64,000 nucleotides of DNA, taken from positions 179,248,756 to 179,312,755 of the forward strand of contig CM054063.1 in assembly GCA_028641055.1 (NCBI GenBank). Reading direction: 5' to 3'. The notes below the pieces were generated by a model that saw nothing but the letters and a program-made list of their open reading frames with translations, was not told the origin of the DNA and did no database searches. Positions 62,702 to 64,000 of this stretch are shown piece after piece. This DNA is from Alopecurus myosuroides (Eukaryota; Streptophyta; Magnoliopsida; Poales; Poaceae). Position numbers and translations under genes: made by a program. Numbering within the stretch: the stretch's first letter is position 1; every line of letters starts with the position of its first letter.

Positions 62702-64000
62702 TGTCACACCCCAAATTTGGGACACTTGTAACACATGAGGGAGACCAATTTTGTGAGCCAACAAAAACTTTTTAATTCCCTTGTGTAATCCAACATGATG
62801 TATTTGAACCATGGTTATCTATGCAATGCAAGCAAATCTGATTCAAAAATCATTCACTTGTTTTCTGATGTTTCTGATCATTTCTGGATTATTTCCCATT
62901 TTGGTATCTTTGTTTTCCTAAATCAAAGTTCATGTGGCAATGTTGAAATCAACTTATATTTAATATTGGGATTGATTAGAATACAGAAAACAATTTGAAA
63001 AAAGTTAAACCCAAGGTTTTGCTTAGGTTTTTCTAATAAAAACCATTTCTGAAAAGTAAGTCAATTAGGTGTTTTTCACCCTTGTTATCTATATGCTAGG
63101 GATTCACATTTTGTGTTTTCTTGGCATGGATGTGATCTCCATTATATGGACTACAATTTGGTTAACTTTGTTTGAAAAATTGAATCAATTGCTTGCTGTT
63201 TTTGTGTTAAGAAAATAAGGCAGAATTAGTGATTTTTGGAAAACAGAGAAAAACTCAAACTAGCCATTTTTCACCTTGTTTTCATGATGCATTTGAGTTT
63301 CAAAATTTTTTCTTTTGCTGTTTAAGAAAGTACAAATGTTGCTTAACAGAACCATGCTTGGAAAACAAACTTTGGAAAATGTTTGAGTCATGAAAACAAA
63401 CCAAACTTTTGGCTAATCCACACTGCATTCCAACACTTAGAAAAATTTCTGAAACTAAAACTTAACTGAATTTTTTCAGAAAACAGTGAGATTGCTCGAT
63501 TTTCAAATGACCATATCTTTTTTGTTGCTAAACCAAATGCTGCACAGTTTGGTGCTTCTAGAAGCCTAGTCAGCACTCTACCCATTCCATGCCTTAGCCA
63601 CCAAGTGGTTTGACGAGACAAGAAGAGAGAGAGCGAGGTTCAGAGAGGGAAACGGGAAGGGAGGGATGGGCAGGCCTGACAGCCTCATCCCTGCCCGTGC
63701 CACAGTGGCACTCCTGGGTGTTCTTCGCCTCTCGTCGCACAAGTGGGCATTGACCCGTCCCTTCGCGACCCTGGACGCGCCCAAGGGCCGTAGGGCACGG
63801 TAGGGGCATGCCGGAGCGCACACGGGCGCGTCTCACTGACGCCCGTGGCCACCCGAGCGTGCACCACCGTCGCCAGCCCCTATAAGACCATCCACGAGGC
63901 CACTGCCCCTGCGTCCCCCCTCACACTCCCTCACTCGCACTCCGTAGCCACCACAATGAGCTCGAGCAGCTCTAGCTAGCTCGAATCGCCGGAGAAATCA
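62702..64000 (+). mobile_element. Start of a gypsy LTR, family E (runs off the window)
   Basis: TGTCACACCCCAAATTTGGG begins at 62702, a standard LTR start with an internal palindrome. About 900 bases of AT-rich U3 follow, then GC-rich promoter-type sequence with TATAAG at 63881 and a short CT/CA-rich leader. The LTR end and PBS lie beyond 64000. No coding sequence is supported; minus-strand frames at 63.6-63.9 kb are GC-rich shadows. Confidence 0.65.
63881..63886 (+). promoter_or_regulatory. TATA-type box in LTR family E
   Basis: CCCC-TATAAG-ACC in GC-rich sequence, followed by CTCACACTCCCTCACTCG-type leader sequence, as in LTR promoters. Confidence 0.5.

Noticed and set aside
63594..63867. 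Minus-strand frames near the window end
   Set aside because: GC-rich promoter part of an LTR; overlapping frames in several phases, none with a recognisable domain.
1..64000. tRNA or rRNA genes
   Set aside because: Only retrotransposon primer-binding sites resembling tRNA 3' ends were seen; no cloverleaf or rRNA-like sequence was recognised by eye.

Overview
This window looks like intergenic DNA from a large-genome grass, probably a pooid (Triticeae/oat-type). Nearly all of it is nested transposable elements. The only recognisable host gene is a grass-type F-box gene. The assignment rests on the TE types: a CACTA element with grass termini, Athila-lineage Ty3/gypsy elements, a Sirevirus-like Ty1/copia element and plant-mobile-domain (PMD) cargo. 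It also rests on plant splice sites and GC-rich monocot coding sequence. No species can be named from the sequence alone. A run of 100 Ns at 19947-20046 marks an assembly join.

Layout. 1-7609: 3' tail and 3' LTR of an Athila-like gypsy (family A), split by a complete 5.9 kb CACTA transposon (520-6406, target duplication CAC). The CACTA carries a small intact cassette (TATA, 207-codon ORF, AATAAA), a TnpD transposase remnant, long palindromes, a degenerate Ulp1-like gene and a small ORF with an RNase H1 N-terminal (viroplasmin-like) domain plus a membrane tail. 7610-9260: minus-strand 5' part of a broken B3-domain gene with its leader. 9399-12525: another gypsy (family C) with decayed gag. 12526-12960: a further LTR-like fragment. 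12961-19946: a nearly identical second copy of 2881-9854, running into the gap.

20048-20929: 3' part of an F-box gene, followed by a 3'-UTR intron. 24.5-25.0 kb and 39.7-40.1 kb: two pieces of one minus-strand LINE, separated by a decayed gypsy (family D) and a young Sirevirus-like element (27772-39666; LTRs of 1369 bp each, target duplication ACCAC). The Sirevirus has long gag, complete pol and a third, apparently spliced ORF. 40495-49333: an Athila-like element (family B) with gag-protease and an env-position ORF but no RT or integrase. 49334-53681: rearranged reverse family A element. 53682-53801: 3' end of a B3 gene that appears to complete the fragment at 7.6-8.2 kb. 54.1-62.7 kb: two divergent PMD-carrying elements in opposite orientation, head to head. 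62702-64000: start of another gypsy LTR (family E).

The best leads are: (i) the two halves of one B3 gene, split at a retrotransposon target site but now 46 kb apart and inverted; (ii) a 7 kb tandem duplication whose edge falls at the tip of a 55-bp-arm hairpin, with the loop inverted; (iii) the membrane-tailed viroplasmin-like ORF in the CACTA; (iv) the third ORF of the Sirevirus, whose short first exon joins in phase; and (v) a U3-like copy upstream of the env-position ORF of family B.
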